A stretch of 64,000 nt of DNA from contig CM033124.1 in NCBI GenBank assembly GCA_019321725.1, positions 9,734,001-9,798,000 of the forward strand, written 5' to 3'. Position 1 is the stretch's first letter; each line of letters opens with the position of its first letter. The notes under the pieces were generated by a model. The model saw only the letters and a list, made by a program, of their open reading frames with translations. It was not told the DNA's origin and did no database searches. The translations under genes were made by a program, and so were the position numbers. This stretch comes from Paulownia fortunei (Eukaryota; Streptophyta; Magnoliopsida; Lamiales; Paulowniaceae). Shown piece by piece: positions 40,725-50,566 of the stretch.

Positions 40725-40786
<62 letters not shown>

Positions 40787-42107
40787 AACTAAGGATTCTG
40801 CAGAAGGACACGAGCCCTGGTTCAACCATTCATAATTCTTGTTTGTTGATACAAAATGAAATTGTTAGGATTATGGGATAACAAATGAATGTCTTTGTTG
40901 TGTACACCCATTAAGAAAGAAAAAGGAAATGAGAATTGAATTAAAAACATAATTTTCTACTTTCACTGCTGATACAGAATTAAATATAACTTGTATATTT
41001 GTTTCTTCACAGGCACATGTTGGGGTAGCTCTACTTAATGCAATTCCTCCAGCACAAAATGAGAAGTCTCCCTCTCAAGCATCATCAAAAATTGAAACTG
41101 AAAAATCTGGTAAATCGAAGAAGGTTAAGTCCACAAGTGGAAATGGAGATAATCCTTCAAAGAGCCGTGCTGTTTCAAGGTTGGAATCTTCTAGCAATCA
41201 AGCTGTAAACCGTCATCTGACAGCTGCAGAGATGCAACGTCAAAAGCTGAAAAAATTAATGGATGAGCTAAACGAGGAGGGTGATGGTCGATCCACTCCA
41301 ATTGTTAAGCTGGGGGATGCCTCGATGGCATCACCATTTACAGCAAAGCATGCTTCAGTTGCTCCCACCACTGACATAATTCGTCAGGGTCGTAGTACTC
41401 TAGTCACCACACTCCAAATGTTCAAGATACTTGGACTTAACTGCCTTGCTACTGCCTATGTCCTGAGTGTAATGTACTTGGATGGTGTGAAATTGGGTGA
41501 TGTTCAGGCCACAATTAGTGGGGTTTTCACAGCTGCCTTCTTTCTGTTTATCTCGCATGCTTCCCCACTTCCGACCCTTTCAGCTGAGCGGCCTCATCCT
41601 AATATCTTCTGCTCTTATGTTTTCCTCTCCCTCCTAGGTCAGTTTTCTGTTCACATTTTCTTCTTGATATCATCAGTGAAAGAGGCTGAGAAGTACATGC
41701 CAGACGAATGTATTGAACCTGACTCAGATTTTCATCCCAACCTTGTGAATACGGTTTCTTACATGGTGGGCATGATGCTACAAGTGGCCACATTTGCTGT
41801 GAACTATATGGGCCACCCTTTCAACCAGAGCATCTCCCAAAACAGACCGTTTTTGTATGCCCTTGTGGCTGCTGTTGGTTTTTTCACGGTCATTACCTCT
41901 GACTTATTTAGGGACTTGAATGATTGGTTGAAGTTAGTCCCTCTGCCTAAAGCATTGAGGAATAAGCTGATGATCTGGGCTTTCCTTGCGTTCATAGTTT
42001 GCTACATGTGGGAAAGATTGTTGAGGTGGGCCTTCCCAGGTAAGATGCCTGCTTGGAGGAAGAAACAACGGCATGTTGCAGCAAGTGAAGGAAAGAAGAA
42101 CGTCTAA
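16496..42107 (+). CDS. PDR2: P5A-type P-type ATPase (PDR2/MIA/Spf1/ATP13A1 family), 21 coding exons
   Basis: Joining 21 exons gives one 1185-residue frame, close to the roughly 1180 residues of the Arabidopsis protein. P5A ATPases sit in the ER membrane. Yeast and animal members extract misinserted or mistargeted transmembrane helices; the plant protein affects pollen development and root phosphate response, and was earlier annotated as a manganese pump. Seen in the sequence: hydrophobic N-terminal helices in residues 24-75; actuator TGES (312-315); PPELP in the central membrane helix (446-450), a P5 signature; phosphorylated Asp in DKTGT (D489); KGAPE in the nucleotide-binding domain (604-608); MITGD (695-699); hinge GDGTND (810-815). 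A charged Lys/Ser-rich loop follows (about 835-900), then a C-terminal membrane block. The start [10 protein letters not shown] matches the family N terminus. No frameshift or missing catalytic residue was seen. Confidence 0.97.
16745..19498 (+). other. Intron 1 of the P5A ATPase gene
   Basis: 2.75 kb without a recognised gene. It contains a 23-bp tandem duplication around ATGATTTATATGGTTGGCAGG (about 17658-17705) and a roughly 35-bp duplication around CCCACTCGATGAATGTGCA (about 18640-18700). The open frame that continues exon 1 past 16744 is read-through into the intron. Confidence 0.8.
24030..24300 (+). repeat. Purine-rich tract in intron 6
   Basis: About 270 bases in which the + strand is mostly A and G, with recurring AAAGAAAG and GAAGAAAG words. 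The complementary strand gives a Phe/Ser-rich open frame that is an artefact of this composition. Such tracts can form triplex DNA, but no function is implied here. Confidence 0.6.
25600..26085. mobile_element. hAT-type miniature element in intron 6
   Basis: A 486-bp segment starts TAGGGGTGTGCATTC and ends GAACCCTA, with matching inner inverted blocks built of CGGT and ACCGAA words (TTCGGTTCGGT against ACCGAACTGAACCGAA). The 8 bases before it (25592-25599, AAGACAAC) and after it (26086-26093, AGGACAAC) agree at 7 of 8 positions, the target duplication length of hAT transposons. The middle is AT-rich and noncoding, so it must have been moved by another element's transposase. Confidence 0.8.
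27056..29026 (+). other. Intron 10 of the P5A ATPase gene
   Basis: 2.0 kb holding the hAT miniature element at 27890-28387 and CT microsatellites near 27418 and 28903. Nothing else was recognised. Confidence 0.8.
27890..28387. mobile_element. hAT-type miniature element in intron 10
   Basis: A 498-bp element begins TAGGGATGTCAATGGG and ends TTGACATCCCTA, giving a 12-bp perfect terminal inverted repeat followed by related GC-rich blocks (GGGTCTGGG, CCCGGACC and their complements). It is flanked on both sides by the identical 8-mer CACGTAAC (27882-27889 and 28388-28395), the target duplication of a hAT insertion. The centre is T-rich. The open frames across it, rich in Gly and Pro, are not genes. 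Confidence 0.9.
29430..29640. repeat. Imperfect 114-bp tandem duplication in intron 12
   Basis: Two copies start with TATCCA(T/C)ATTA at about 29435 and 29549 and share AACTGATGATTGGTCCTACTT. The reverse strand gives a frame ending D-I-F-T-K-C-F, faintly like the tail of copia RNase H (A-D-I-F-T-K), but too degraded to call. Confidence 0.5.
30299..32996 (+). other. Intron 13 of the P5A ATPase gene
   Basis: 2.7 kb without a supported gene. A frame at 32405-32593 contains V-G-N-G-D-R-A-W-F, weakly like the V-G-N-G-x-x-x-x-F segment near the end of plant LINE reverse transcriptases, so a LINE relic is possible. No element ends were seen. Confidence 0.5.
33106..35417 (+). other. Intron 14 of the P5A ATPase gene
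   Basis: 2.3 kb. It includes a pyrimidine-rich tract (about 34410-34600), a GGG-rich stretch at 34630-34925, and AGCTTATAAGCT-type palindromic words at 34970-35110 that look like a fragment of a miniature inverted-repeat element without clear ends. No gene was recognised. Confidence 0.55.
35547..37235 (+). other. Intron 15 of the P5A ATPase gene
   Basis: 1.7 kb with two small local duplications. One copies CGTTGAAATGAATTTT (about 35790 and 35840) with a following CAAGGC(G/A)CTGG. The other is a 65-bp block containing TTTCCACCA and TAGTGGATGAATA (about 36250 and 36352). No gene was recognised. Confidence 0.6.
37577..39369 (+). other. Intron 17 of the P5A ATPase gene
   Basis: 1.8 kb. The stretch 38150-39070 is less AT-rich than its surroundings and may be an old insertion, but I recognise no coding family or terminal repeats. 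Confidence 0.5.
40512..40784 (+). repeat. Tandem duplication with A-tails in intron 20
   Basis: Two head-to-tail copies start at 40512 and 40641 with GAATAAGCGGACTACTAGAG. They are nearly identical over about 95 bases, each followed by a CT run and then a run of 29 A (40609-40637 and 40756-40784). The CT run is short in copy 1 and about 30 bases in copy 2. Words such as GGGTACCTGATC and GCGGGTACAGG resemble degenerate hAT miniature-element sequence. The two opposing open frames across it are artefacts. Confidence 0.85.
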
Positions 42108-44523
42108 GCTTATAGAAATTTGGAATGATATTGATACTAATGGCTAAGATAAATTGTATGTAAGGCAGGTGATCGGTGTTTATTTCATTACTTATGATGG
42201 CTGGGGACAGATGACATGAAGTTGTTGCAGATCTTGGGATGTTCTTTATTATAACCGAAGCCGGAATTTTTTGAATACTTACATTCAGATAGGGCATTAT
42301 GAGAACAATCCCCATTTTTCTGACTTTTGGGGGATTATTTTCATGTAAAATTATTTATCAATGGGCCGTGCCTCAATTTCATTTTATGGGGACAGTTTTG
42401 GTTTAGATAAAATATATGAATTAAATTTTGAGTAACGTGGATTTTATTTAAATTTTGTTGCATTCTTTTTCCTATTTGATAATATAGTATTTTTATTTTT
42501 TGGTGTCTGGTTGCATTTATTGGAAGATGTGATTTCGAAAGGATTCAGAAATTTGAAGGCTGAAATAAGATAGTTTATGATTTCAGAAAAGTACATCGTT
42601 TAAGTTGAATGAGATTGGGGTTGGAATTTTTTTTGGCTGGACTTAAAAAATCCAACTAATGAAAGTCCGTGGGGTAAAATTGGCAAAATTGGCAAAATTG
42701 AGGTTTGAGATTTTAAGGAATTGGGTTCGACTAATATCTACTTTGATTGTAGTTCAAGAAGAAATATAGTTATTAATCTTTATTCAAAAAGTTTATAATT
42801 CATTCAGATTTGATAGTTGATAATTTAATTTTAATTTCAAATAACTCAAGAACTTTTTATTTTTATTGTTTTTATTTATGTATTATATTTATTTATTATT
42901 TTAGTTATTTAAATTTGAATTACTTGAGTTGTTAACAATTTTTTATATTGTAGTAAAAATTATGTTTCTAGTTATTGGAGTTGATTAGGGTGAAAAATAT
43001 TCGAAATTCATTGGAAACTATATATATAATGGCACAAGGATAATTTCGTTCAAAAATTTAATTCTTGGAATAAGTGTTACACTTGTTAATTTAATAGAGT
43101 GAATGAGAAATATCATTAGTTGAAGGGGTGAAGTGTATTTAAACCTAAAAACAATGGATATTCATACCTACCTCAATTAAGATTGGCCTAATTTTAGAAA
43201 AATAATCTTTTCATGTTTTGCAATTATAACTACATTCTTTGATGTTTTCCACTGTCTTACATATCCTCCTCCTTACATCCATAGCCGACACGGAAAAGGA
43301 TGACCGAAAAAATAAAATAAAATAAAATACAATAAATGTGAAATCTTATTTTACTTCGCTCTACCATTTTAAAATTATTTTGACTGAGAGTGCCTATACC
43401 TCAAGGTCAGATTAGATTGTAATAAACCTAAATTAAAGGAGGCTAAATGTGATTCACTACAAATATAAGTTAACTATATCTACAAATAACTCTAAATGTA
43501 ATTTCAATACAAATATAAGTTTACTATATCTACAAATAACGTACATGTTTTTTTTTTTTCCATTTTTTTTCTTTTCTTAAAATTTAAACAAAAAAGTAAA
43601 TGATTTTAAAATTTCAAAAAGGATTTTCAATAGAATTCGTATTGCAAGTATTGCAGTAAAATTATCAATTTGTTATATTTTAAATGGGATTATTTGGAGT
43701 GTGTAGGATTACATTATTTTCGTGCAATGTGCTAGCTAGGCTAGTGGGATTGGGCTTTCGATTTGAAAATTTTCTAGAAATTTGGATTTTAGGATAATTT
43801 TATCAACATATAAAAAGCAAAATTGAGATATTTACACCTATCATAGTTAGTGATATGACCAAGATTTGGATCAATAGAGCAAAACCCAATAAGTCGATTC
43901 GGACAGGTTTGTATGATAAATTCATTCAAATGGATTTAGAAGATCCACTTTTGTATGTATTGCAATAAACCTAATAATAACCCTTTCACAAAAGTAAATA
44001 TTTCTTAATTTTTTCAAAATAGGAATTCACTCTACATTTTCTACAATCTATATTTTCTTTTTAGCATTACGAATTTATCTGGTTCTAACTTAAATATTAA
44101 AGGATTTTTGTCGGGACAATTTCGATACTCCTAACAACTTGGTGTGATGTAGGCAGCAACCAAACTCTAAATTGTTATCCACTTAAAGTAGGAGACAAAA
44201 AGTGATGCTACATCAATTAGTGTGGTAATTATTTTAATATAAACCTTTTTATTTAATTATTATCAATAAAATAGACAATTATTTGTTGCTTTACTTGAAT
44301 ATGATGAAGTTCATAATTATATGTTAGTATGAGATATAATTGTACATAAGATGACTATCATTAAATACATTTATATGAATTTGGTATTTAAGTACTCCTA
44401 ATCATAAAATTCAAAGCTTGAATCTCATTGAAGGCTTAACTTTGCAAGTTAAGTGTAGCTTTGCCAATTGGGATTCAAGACTATTTCAATACCTATTGTG
44501 CAGCATAAGCATTGTATTCTCTC

Positions 44524-44580
<57 letters not shown>

Positions 44581-46080
44581 ACACAGATAGATGGACATAA
44601 TATGAATAGATAGTTCTACCTATCTATACACATATACAAAACATAAATTTGGAATTTATTACTCCTCTTTGTTATTCTTCTCCAATTACTTTTATTTTGT
44701 TGGGTATAAGATGATTTTTGTCTAGTGTACTCTGTAACTAATATATAATTTTCTCATGGCTGAAACTGGCCTAGGGTTTTAAATTTGTTAAGTTTTTTAA
44801 CTTATTATTTCTAACTTAAACTATAATTGAAAAACACTGGATTATAATCAGCCATAAAGTATTCAGGCATAGTTCAGATCAATTTCTATTAGGGCTAATA
44901 ATTTGAAAAACTATTAAAATTATCTGTTCCACACTACATCAAATTATTCTTTATATAAATCGAGGTTTGAAAACTCAATTAACAAGCACACCACCTTGTG
45001 TGGTTTAATGACAGTTTGGTAATATAAAAGTCAAACTGGACCCCGTACTATTACGCTTCTTCCACCCAACATTATTGTTCTATTTTGACTTGAGATAGAG
45101 TTTTAGACGAAAATTTAACAAGTGAAAGTTTAGGTATTTTTACTTTTTTGACCTTAAAATAATAGTTAAGAATTATTGATGCTACATCATTATTTAAGCA
45201 AACCAGTGATTTTGGAAAAAAAATTATTTTTAAAAATTAAATCTTATTTTAGAATGTCCCAATATAAAAATAAGAACAATAATTTGAGAGATAGGGAATA
45301 ATATTTTAAAATTACATATTTAATATGACATTAAATTGATGAGACCCATATTCTAACCAAAAGAGGTAAATGCTAGTTTACTAAGCTAATTTAGATTTCA
45401 GCCTTCACTTTATTCGTACAATGTTTTTTTCATTTTTTTTATTTGGGTGGGGGGTGGGGTAAGGGTAATTGGATTATGAGATTAATCATATCTATACCCG
45501 AAAAATTATTTAATAATTATAAACAATTCGTTGACAGCATGTTTTAATGTAATCTATATAAGAGTATATATGTAAATGTTTTACTTGATGAGAAGCATAT
45601 TACGTTTGAAAATTCTATCATATCTATAATACATTATTCCTTAATTAAATTTCTTGAATTAGCCCGAAACCGAACAGGTTTACTTCGCCAAATGATAAAT
45701 TAAATTGCTATTTAGCAAAACTCCACATGAAAAATCAATTTCAAATTAACAAAAAAAAAAAAAAAAAGGGAGAAAACCGCTTGAAACTATGGCCATACAT
45801 ATTATAAGAAGATTAATTCTGGTACCTTCTGGGATGAATTATTTCATGCATGAATCCTTTTAGATATGTAAAATAACATTCTTGAGCATAAACTTTCCAA
45901 AGTAATGGCATTTCACATGCAACAATATCACATATATTACAAAGTCAAATAAATCATATTTCTGAACTGCATCTAAGAAACAATAATTGATTAAACATTG
46001 ATGTATCTAAAATCCTGTGCGGAGGATAAATAATGTATGATATGTACTAACAAATGAATCAATCATGGTGAAAAAATTGC
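42108..46080. other. Intergenic DNA between the two genes
   Basis: Holds the 3' UTR of the ATPase gene (exact cleavage site not identified) and then about 3.7 kb of AT-rich DNA. Noted inside: a 52-bp tandem duplication around CAAATATAAGTT (about 43450-43545) and a (CT)n(TA)n microsatellite at about 44530-44580. No gene was recognised. Confidence 0.6.
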
Positions 46081-46121
46081 TGGACAAATTAAAAAAGAAG
46101 ACAGAAAAAGGAAAAGAATGA

Positions 46122-46634
46122 TCAGAACAGGCAATGATCAACAGCAGGGACAACCTTGCCAAAAACAAACTTGTTCTCCAATGGAGTCAGGTTCAAATCA
46201 AGGCACAAAACTCTCCTGCTGTTTGGTTTCTTCACAATCGGAATGTGCAGCGGAGAAAGGGATAAGTAGGGCAGTGGGTGGTTCTGATCAGCAATGGTTG
46301 CTCTGTGCCTCCTCATATGGCCTCCCAGGGCTTGCCCTATTGCAAATTCCAGGCCGCATATGGAACATTCGTAGGTTTTCGGCTTCGGTGGAGATGATGA
46401 TGGCTGTAGCAGATGATCTCCGGCCACCAGCCTCGGCTTCTTGTGGCTGGCACGGTGGCCGCCCAGCGCCTGGAACGACGGGAACTGCCTGTTACATGTC
46501 TTGCACGTGAATACCCGTGTCTCATCTCCTCCTCCTCCTCCTCCTCCTCCTCCGCCGCCGCCGTATAATAACATCAAAGAGTTGTCCATGGCTGTCATGT
46601 CCACAGCCTCTCCCTCTCTACTCCTCTTCATCAT
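46122..46634 (-). CDS. ZAT11: C2H2 zinc-finger transcription repressor, ZAT11-like
   Basis: An intronless 170-residue protein of the plant C1-2i C2H2 class, acting in the nucleus in stress responses. Two zinc fingers carry the plant QALGGH helix: finger 1 at residues 42-64 (C44, C47, H60, H64) and finger 2 at 88-110 (C90, C93, H106, H110). An EAR repression motif L-D-L-N-L lies at 145-149, followed by T-P-L-E-N and a short tail, the arrangement of Arabidopsis ZAT11. The frame is open for 73 further codons upstream, but the M-K-R start matches the family and the upstream part looks like 5' UTR. The second Met (46631) is an equally possible start. Residues 25-36 are 12 glycines not expected in ZAT11. 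ZAT11 versus a close paralogue such as ZAT12 is not settled. Confidence 0.92.
   Translation of the reverse strand: MMKRSREGEAVDMTAMDNSLMLLYGGGGGGGGGGGGDETRVFTCKTCNRQFPSFQALGGHRASHKKPRLVAGDHLLQPSSSPPKPKTYECSICGLEFAIGQALGGHMRRHRATIADQNHPLPYLSLSPLHIPIVKKPNSRRVLCLDLNLTPLENKFVFGKVVPAVDHCLF
46527..46562 (-). repeat. Trinucleotide repeat coding for poly-glycine
   Basis: Within the ZAT11-like gene, three GGC codons are followed by nine GGA codons, giving 12 consecutive glycines just before the first zinc finger. Pure codon runs of this kind vary in length by replication slippage, so allelic length differences are likely. Confidence 0.9.
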
Positions 46635-47322
46635 AATTTTAGCACTGATTATGGAAAATAATGTAAAGTTGTTTTGAGTAATGAAAAAGGGACTCGAAGA
46701 GGATATGATATATAAAAGGTTTCTTTTGGTTGTTGTTGGACAGTTTGACTTGATATTATTGATGACCTTTCCCAAGGAGGAAATCAATGAAATTGAGCAA
46801 TCTTTCTTGAAGGAAAAGGAAGTCAAATATATGGAACGTACTACTTTGTGCATGCTTAGAATTGATTTCCCTATTTTAATATCATATATACATACACTAT
46901 TCTAAGTGGAAGGTTTTCCCTATTTTTTCAGTCAATTAATTTCTAAATACCAATATCTGTCTCACTATACAAGCTCTATGAGAAATATATTCTGAAAAGT
47001 ATGCTAAATTGTCAAGAAATTATACATTATTCAATATTTTCTGTAACCAATAAAAATAAGGATAGTTATATAAATCTCCCGTATACCTTTATCTAAATAT
47101 AGATGGATCACTTCATTTTTTGAAATTACGTTCACATTCTCATGATATTAGTGGCCATGTTACTTATCCTCCTCATTGGTGTCTTTGTAGTTACAAAAGT
47201 TGATGTTTGCAAAAAAAATAAATGAAAACCTAATTTTGTCCTTGGCATTATTTTTTTTGTAAGATCGACATGTTTTAATCCCCTCAGATATATCCATGTT
47301 TACAAAAAACCCCTTAGCTTTG
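46635..47322 (-). promoter_or_regulatory. Upstream region of the ZAT11-like gene
   Basis: About 690 bp between the start codon and the CACTA element. TATATAT words occur on the - strand near 46705-46713 and 46880, and TTGAC cores (WRKY-type sites) lie within 250 bp of the start. These short motifs are common by chance, so no specific site is claimed. The CACTA insertion limits the proximal promoter to this stretch. Confidence 0.35.
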
Positions 47323-48449
47323 CACTACAAAAAATAGGGTGAAATAATGACAAATTTTTTAGCGACCATCAAGCCATCTTCGCAATCACAACATAAGTCA
47401 ACCACTTAGCGACAATTTGCAACAGTCGTCGTTAACACTAATTGAATTTTGCTTTCTTTTTTCTTAATCTTTGCGAGTAGTCATGAAAAGTCTCTGTAAA
47501 GTGATATATTTAACGAAAAATGAACAAATCGTCGCTAAAAGTATTTTGATTGTGGCCTTTTCTTTTTCTAATGTTAGCAACGAACTTGAGATTTCATCGC
47601 TAAGTGTAACACTTAGCGGTGAAAGGTGTACTTCGTTGCTAAAAATAATTTAAATTTGACTTTTTTTTTTAAACGTTAGCAACAAAAGTTTCAACTTCTT
47701 CACGAAGATAAATAGTTAGTGGCAAAATGTACAAAGTTTCATTGCTAACTTATAAAAAAGTAAAATTAAATTGAAAAATAAAATGAATTTTGTCTAAAAA
47801 TTAAATTAAATTAAATTAGGTAGCGATGAACTTCTATCGTTTTGTCACTTACTTTAGTGACAAGTGTACTAATTTGGTCACTAATCTTAAAAAAAGAAAA
47901 AAACAGAAAACGAGAATGAATTTTGTCTGAAAAATTAAATTAATAAGTTAGCACCAAACCTCTGCTATTTCGTCGCTAAAGTAACTAGTTAGCGACGAAG
48001 TGTACTTATTTTCGTTGCTAACCTTAGAAAAAACAAATTGGAAAAGAGAGTGAATTTTGTCTGAAAAATAAATTAAATTAGTTAGCAACGAAGTGTCCTG
48101 ATTTTGCCGCTAAGCGGCAAAATAATTCTTTTTGAAAGAATCCCCAACCCATTTCTCCCCTAAATCGAATTCAATTGAAATTGCTATTGAGCCCTAATTT
48201 CCCCTCTCAGCCACACCCAGCTGCCATCCGCCAGCCTTCGTCTCGTCACGAATTGTTTAATCTTAGAGGTAGCCTTATTGCATCGCTTTGCGACGAACTG
48301 TCAAAAATTCATCGCTAAAATTTGTTGCCACACTTTTATAGCGACGAAGTTAGCGACAAAATATTTTCATCGCTAATGTGTATTAATGACGATTTGACAT
48401 GTGTTAGCGATGAAAATTTTTGTCGCTAAAAGTCGAATTTGTTGTAGTG
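47323..48449. mobile_element. Non-autonomous CACTA element with TTG target duplication
   Basis: A 1127-bp element begins CACTACAAAAAATAGG and ends TTTGTTGTAGTG, and is flanked on both sides by TTG (47320-47322 and 48450-48452), the 3-bp target duplication of CACTA transposons. Subterminal TTAGCGAC/GTCGCTAA motifs recur throughout both arms, as in En/Spm transposase binding regions. No transposase is encoded. The core at about 48130-48255 is different: GC-richer, CT-rich and without the repeat. Confidence 0.9.
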
Positions 48450-48612
48450 TTGAGCAAATATAAACTAATCTCCCAATATTTGTCAATTTTACGCTAATTT
48501 CCCTTGAACTTCACTAGTATTTTTAACTTCAATCAATTCTGAGAAATAAATAAGCCCATTTCAAATTTTTATTAAATATTAGCTTATCCACACATCAAAA
48601 TCTACTCCCATG

Positions 48613-48775
48613 TATAGGGATGGCAAGGGGCCAGGCCAGGGCGGGAGGGGTGTGTCTGGGACGGGTTTGGCTAGACCTAAGACCCGCCCAGCTAAAAAAA
48701 GATTGGACCCGAGACCTGTCCCGCCCCACTTTAAACCTAACGAGTCTAACCCGCCTTGACCCATGACTCGCGAAT
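48613..48775. mobile_element. Truncated hAT-type miniature element
   Basis: Starts TATAGGGATGGCAAGGGG and continues with GGCGGG, GGACGGG, ACCCGCC and GACCTGTCCCGCCCC blocks, the same type as the intron 10 element. The opposite terminal repeat is absent, so one end is lost and no target duplication can be read. Confidence 0.65.
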
Positions 48776-50235
48776 TTTGGCTTTCACTCACTTCGGCAAT
48801 GCAACTTCCTAACGAAAAACAGACATTGCAAAAGCTTCACTCTAAACCTGCCTTGCATGGGGCAAGTTTGTTGTGGGTTTGGATAAAACTCGAATCCATT
48901 ACCATCTCTGCCCATGTATGCCATTTAGTCATGAAGCCCCTCCACATTGATCATCACCTTGTTAATCTCACATCTACATGAAAACTCACCTCATATTACT
49001 GATCAACTGCACATATCCAAGAACACCACTTCTACATGTTCACTTGGATTTCTTAGATTTTACATTGAGTATGATGTTGGTGAGTAAGAGAAAGGAGGAA
49101 GACAAGATCTAAATCTAAGTATAATGTCACAAATCTAAGTTCGGATTTACATTTAACTTTGTATATGGTTGAAAATGCCTTTGAAAAATTGGAATATTTG
49201 TAATTTTTCTTGGATCGGGGTCTTATTGTAACATGAACAAACTTTAGGGAAGATAATAGTATCTCACAAACAATAGAGGAAGTCCTTGTATTTTGGGCAA
49301 ACATTAAGGGAGGTTTGTGTAATTTTTATAAAAGGAAAATCAATTTATAAAAAGCTTCATGATTTTCTAATAACCGTTACTGCTAGGAGAGATGGGTGTA
49401 AATTCTAAAATTTGAGGGAATGTACCTGTGTTTAGACTAAACTTTAGGGGAAATTTCTTAATTATCCCATAAAAATAAAATTTGTAAAATACTACTCGCT
49501 ATCCATATTTGAATCTCAATCGACTATGTTATAAAATTAGTAAACTCACAAATTTATAATACTGACTCTCTATTAAAAAAAAATAGGAAATTGATATTGT
49601 CAAACTTCTGAATTCTAGTTTATACAATACACTAGTTAGTACTGCGGCAGAATACTTCTTGTTCAAAAGAATTAGATAAACTGTTCAATATTGTATTTAA
49701 GAAAAAGTCAAGTTGTCGATTGGTTAACACAATTAAAATTTTAATCCTATCCAGATCTAGTTGTATTTAAGTGTATATTATTGGTCAATCAATATTGACC
49801 ATACACGTTAGAGAATATTACAGAGAAACTATAGTAATAGGAAACCACTTATGTACTTCCAATTTATTATTACAATTTCTTTTATATCGTTTCAAAATAA
49901 AATTTTATTTTTTAAAAAATATTGTTTTTGAAAAATATCATCTCACTTATAAATTAATAATATGATAATATTAACTTTTAATTACTATATTTATAAATAA
50001 TAATATAAACATACACAATACTTCAATCATTAATTTTTAGTAAATACGAGGGGGAGAGAGAGGGAGAGGTCATAAAGTGTGAAAGGAACATGAGGGAGCC
50101 ATCGTTGAGCGTGTAAGCATGACGAGCCAATAGGACTATAGGAGTACTGAGTCGACTGGCGAGCCAATGTCCTGGAGTCTTAAATCTTCTAGAGTTTTTC
50201 ATATATACCACCTTAATTAAATTAAGCTAATCATA
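48776..50235. other. Gene-free intergenic DNA
   Basis: About 1.5 kb of mostly AT-rich sequence. No gene, RNA or element ends were recognised. Confidence 0.55.
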
Positions 50236-50566
50236 TGCATGGACATATGAGTTTTGACTCACTAGCCAAAACAAGTCAGTTCCATAATAAGTAGGTGTAA
50301 GTCAAAAACTTGAGAGTAATTAAGTGCGTAATAAATTGTGTACATTCTAATAATGAAAATTATGTGTATTAATGGTGTTGATATAAGGATCTTCATGGTG
50401 TGGGCCCTTAAGTTTCCGTGGGCTTAGCCGAAATATTATAGTCCAACTTTATATATTAACTTGTGGAATCCATGAACTTGGTTTATCTGGTCTTTTCTTT
50501 GTTCCAATCCATAATTTGAATAGACCTCTTGAACTTAGCCTATTGGGTCTATTTTAGGCTCATGGC
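50236..50566 (-). mobile_element. LTR of a decayed gypsy element (3' side)
   Basis: The segment from about 50272 to 50566 matches 59585-59888 over most of its length in the same orientation, sharing GTAATAAATTGTGTAC, TCATGG, CCATAATT, GAATGTACCTCTTGAACTTA-like words and GGCTCATGGCC. On the - strand the start should be TG but reads CG. The bases just beyond, read on the - strand as AGAGTGGAGGAC, form a polypurine tract, which normally adjoins a 3' LTR. The lower-coordinate end (near 50236) is approximate and no target duplication was found. Confidence 0.6.

Larger units (their letters stand above)
16496..42107 (+). other. PDR2: Exon map of the P5A ATPase gene
   Basis: Coding exons, placed by GT-AG borders and unbroken reading frame: 16496-16744, 19499-19588, 20566-20768, 21458-21530, 21677-21849, 21952-22123, 26260-26364, 26465-26575, 26676-26762, 26873-27055, 29027-29077, 29161-29286, 30219-30298, 32997-33105, 35418-35546, 37236-37301, 37505-37576, 39370-39524, 39745-39856, 39934-40050, 41013-42107 (stop TAA). 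They total 3558 nt. Codons are split at four junctions: exons 3/4, 5/6, 13/14 and 18/19. The shortest introns are 77 and 83 bp, the longest 4136 bp. The last exon is 1095 bp and carries the whole C-terminal membrane region. Confidence 0.93.

Noticed and set aside
40453..40881. Opposing open frames of 142 and 117 codons with repeated segments and poly-Lys or poly-Phe
   Set aside because: They lie over a tandem noncoding duplication with A-tails inside an intron; the repeats and homopolymers explain the frames.
41181..42107. 308-codon frame that could be taken as a separate small membrane protein gene
   Set aside because: It is the in-frame downstream part of the last exon of the P5A ATPase, which starts at 41013 after a splice acceptor; the Met is internal.
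46635..46853. Extension of the zinc-finger protein by 73 residues to the first in-frame Met
   Set aside because: The extra residues are Ile/Ser/Phe-rich without similarity, and the downstream M-K-R start agrees with ZAT11-type proteins.
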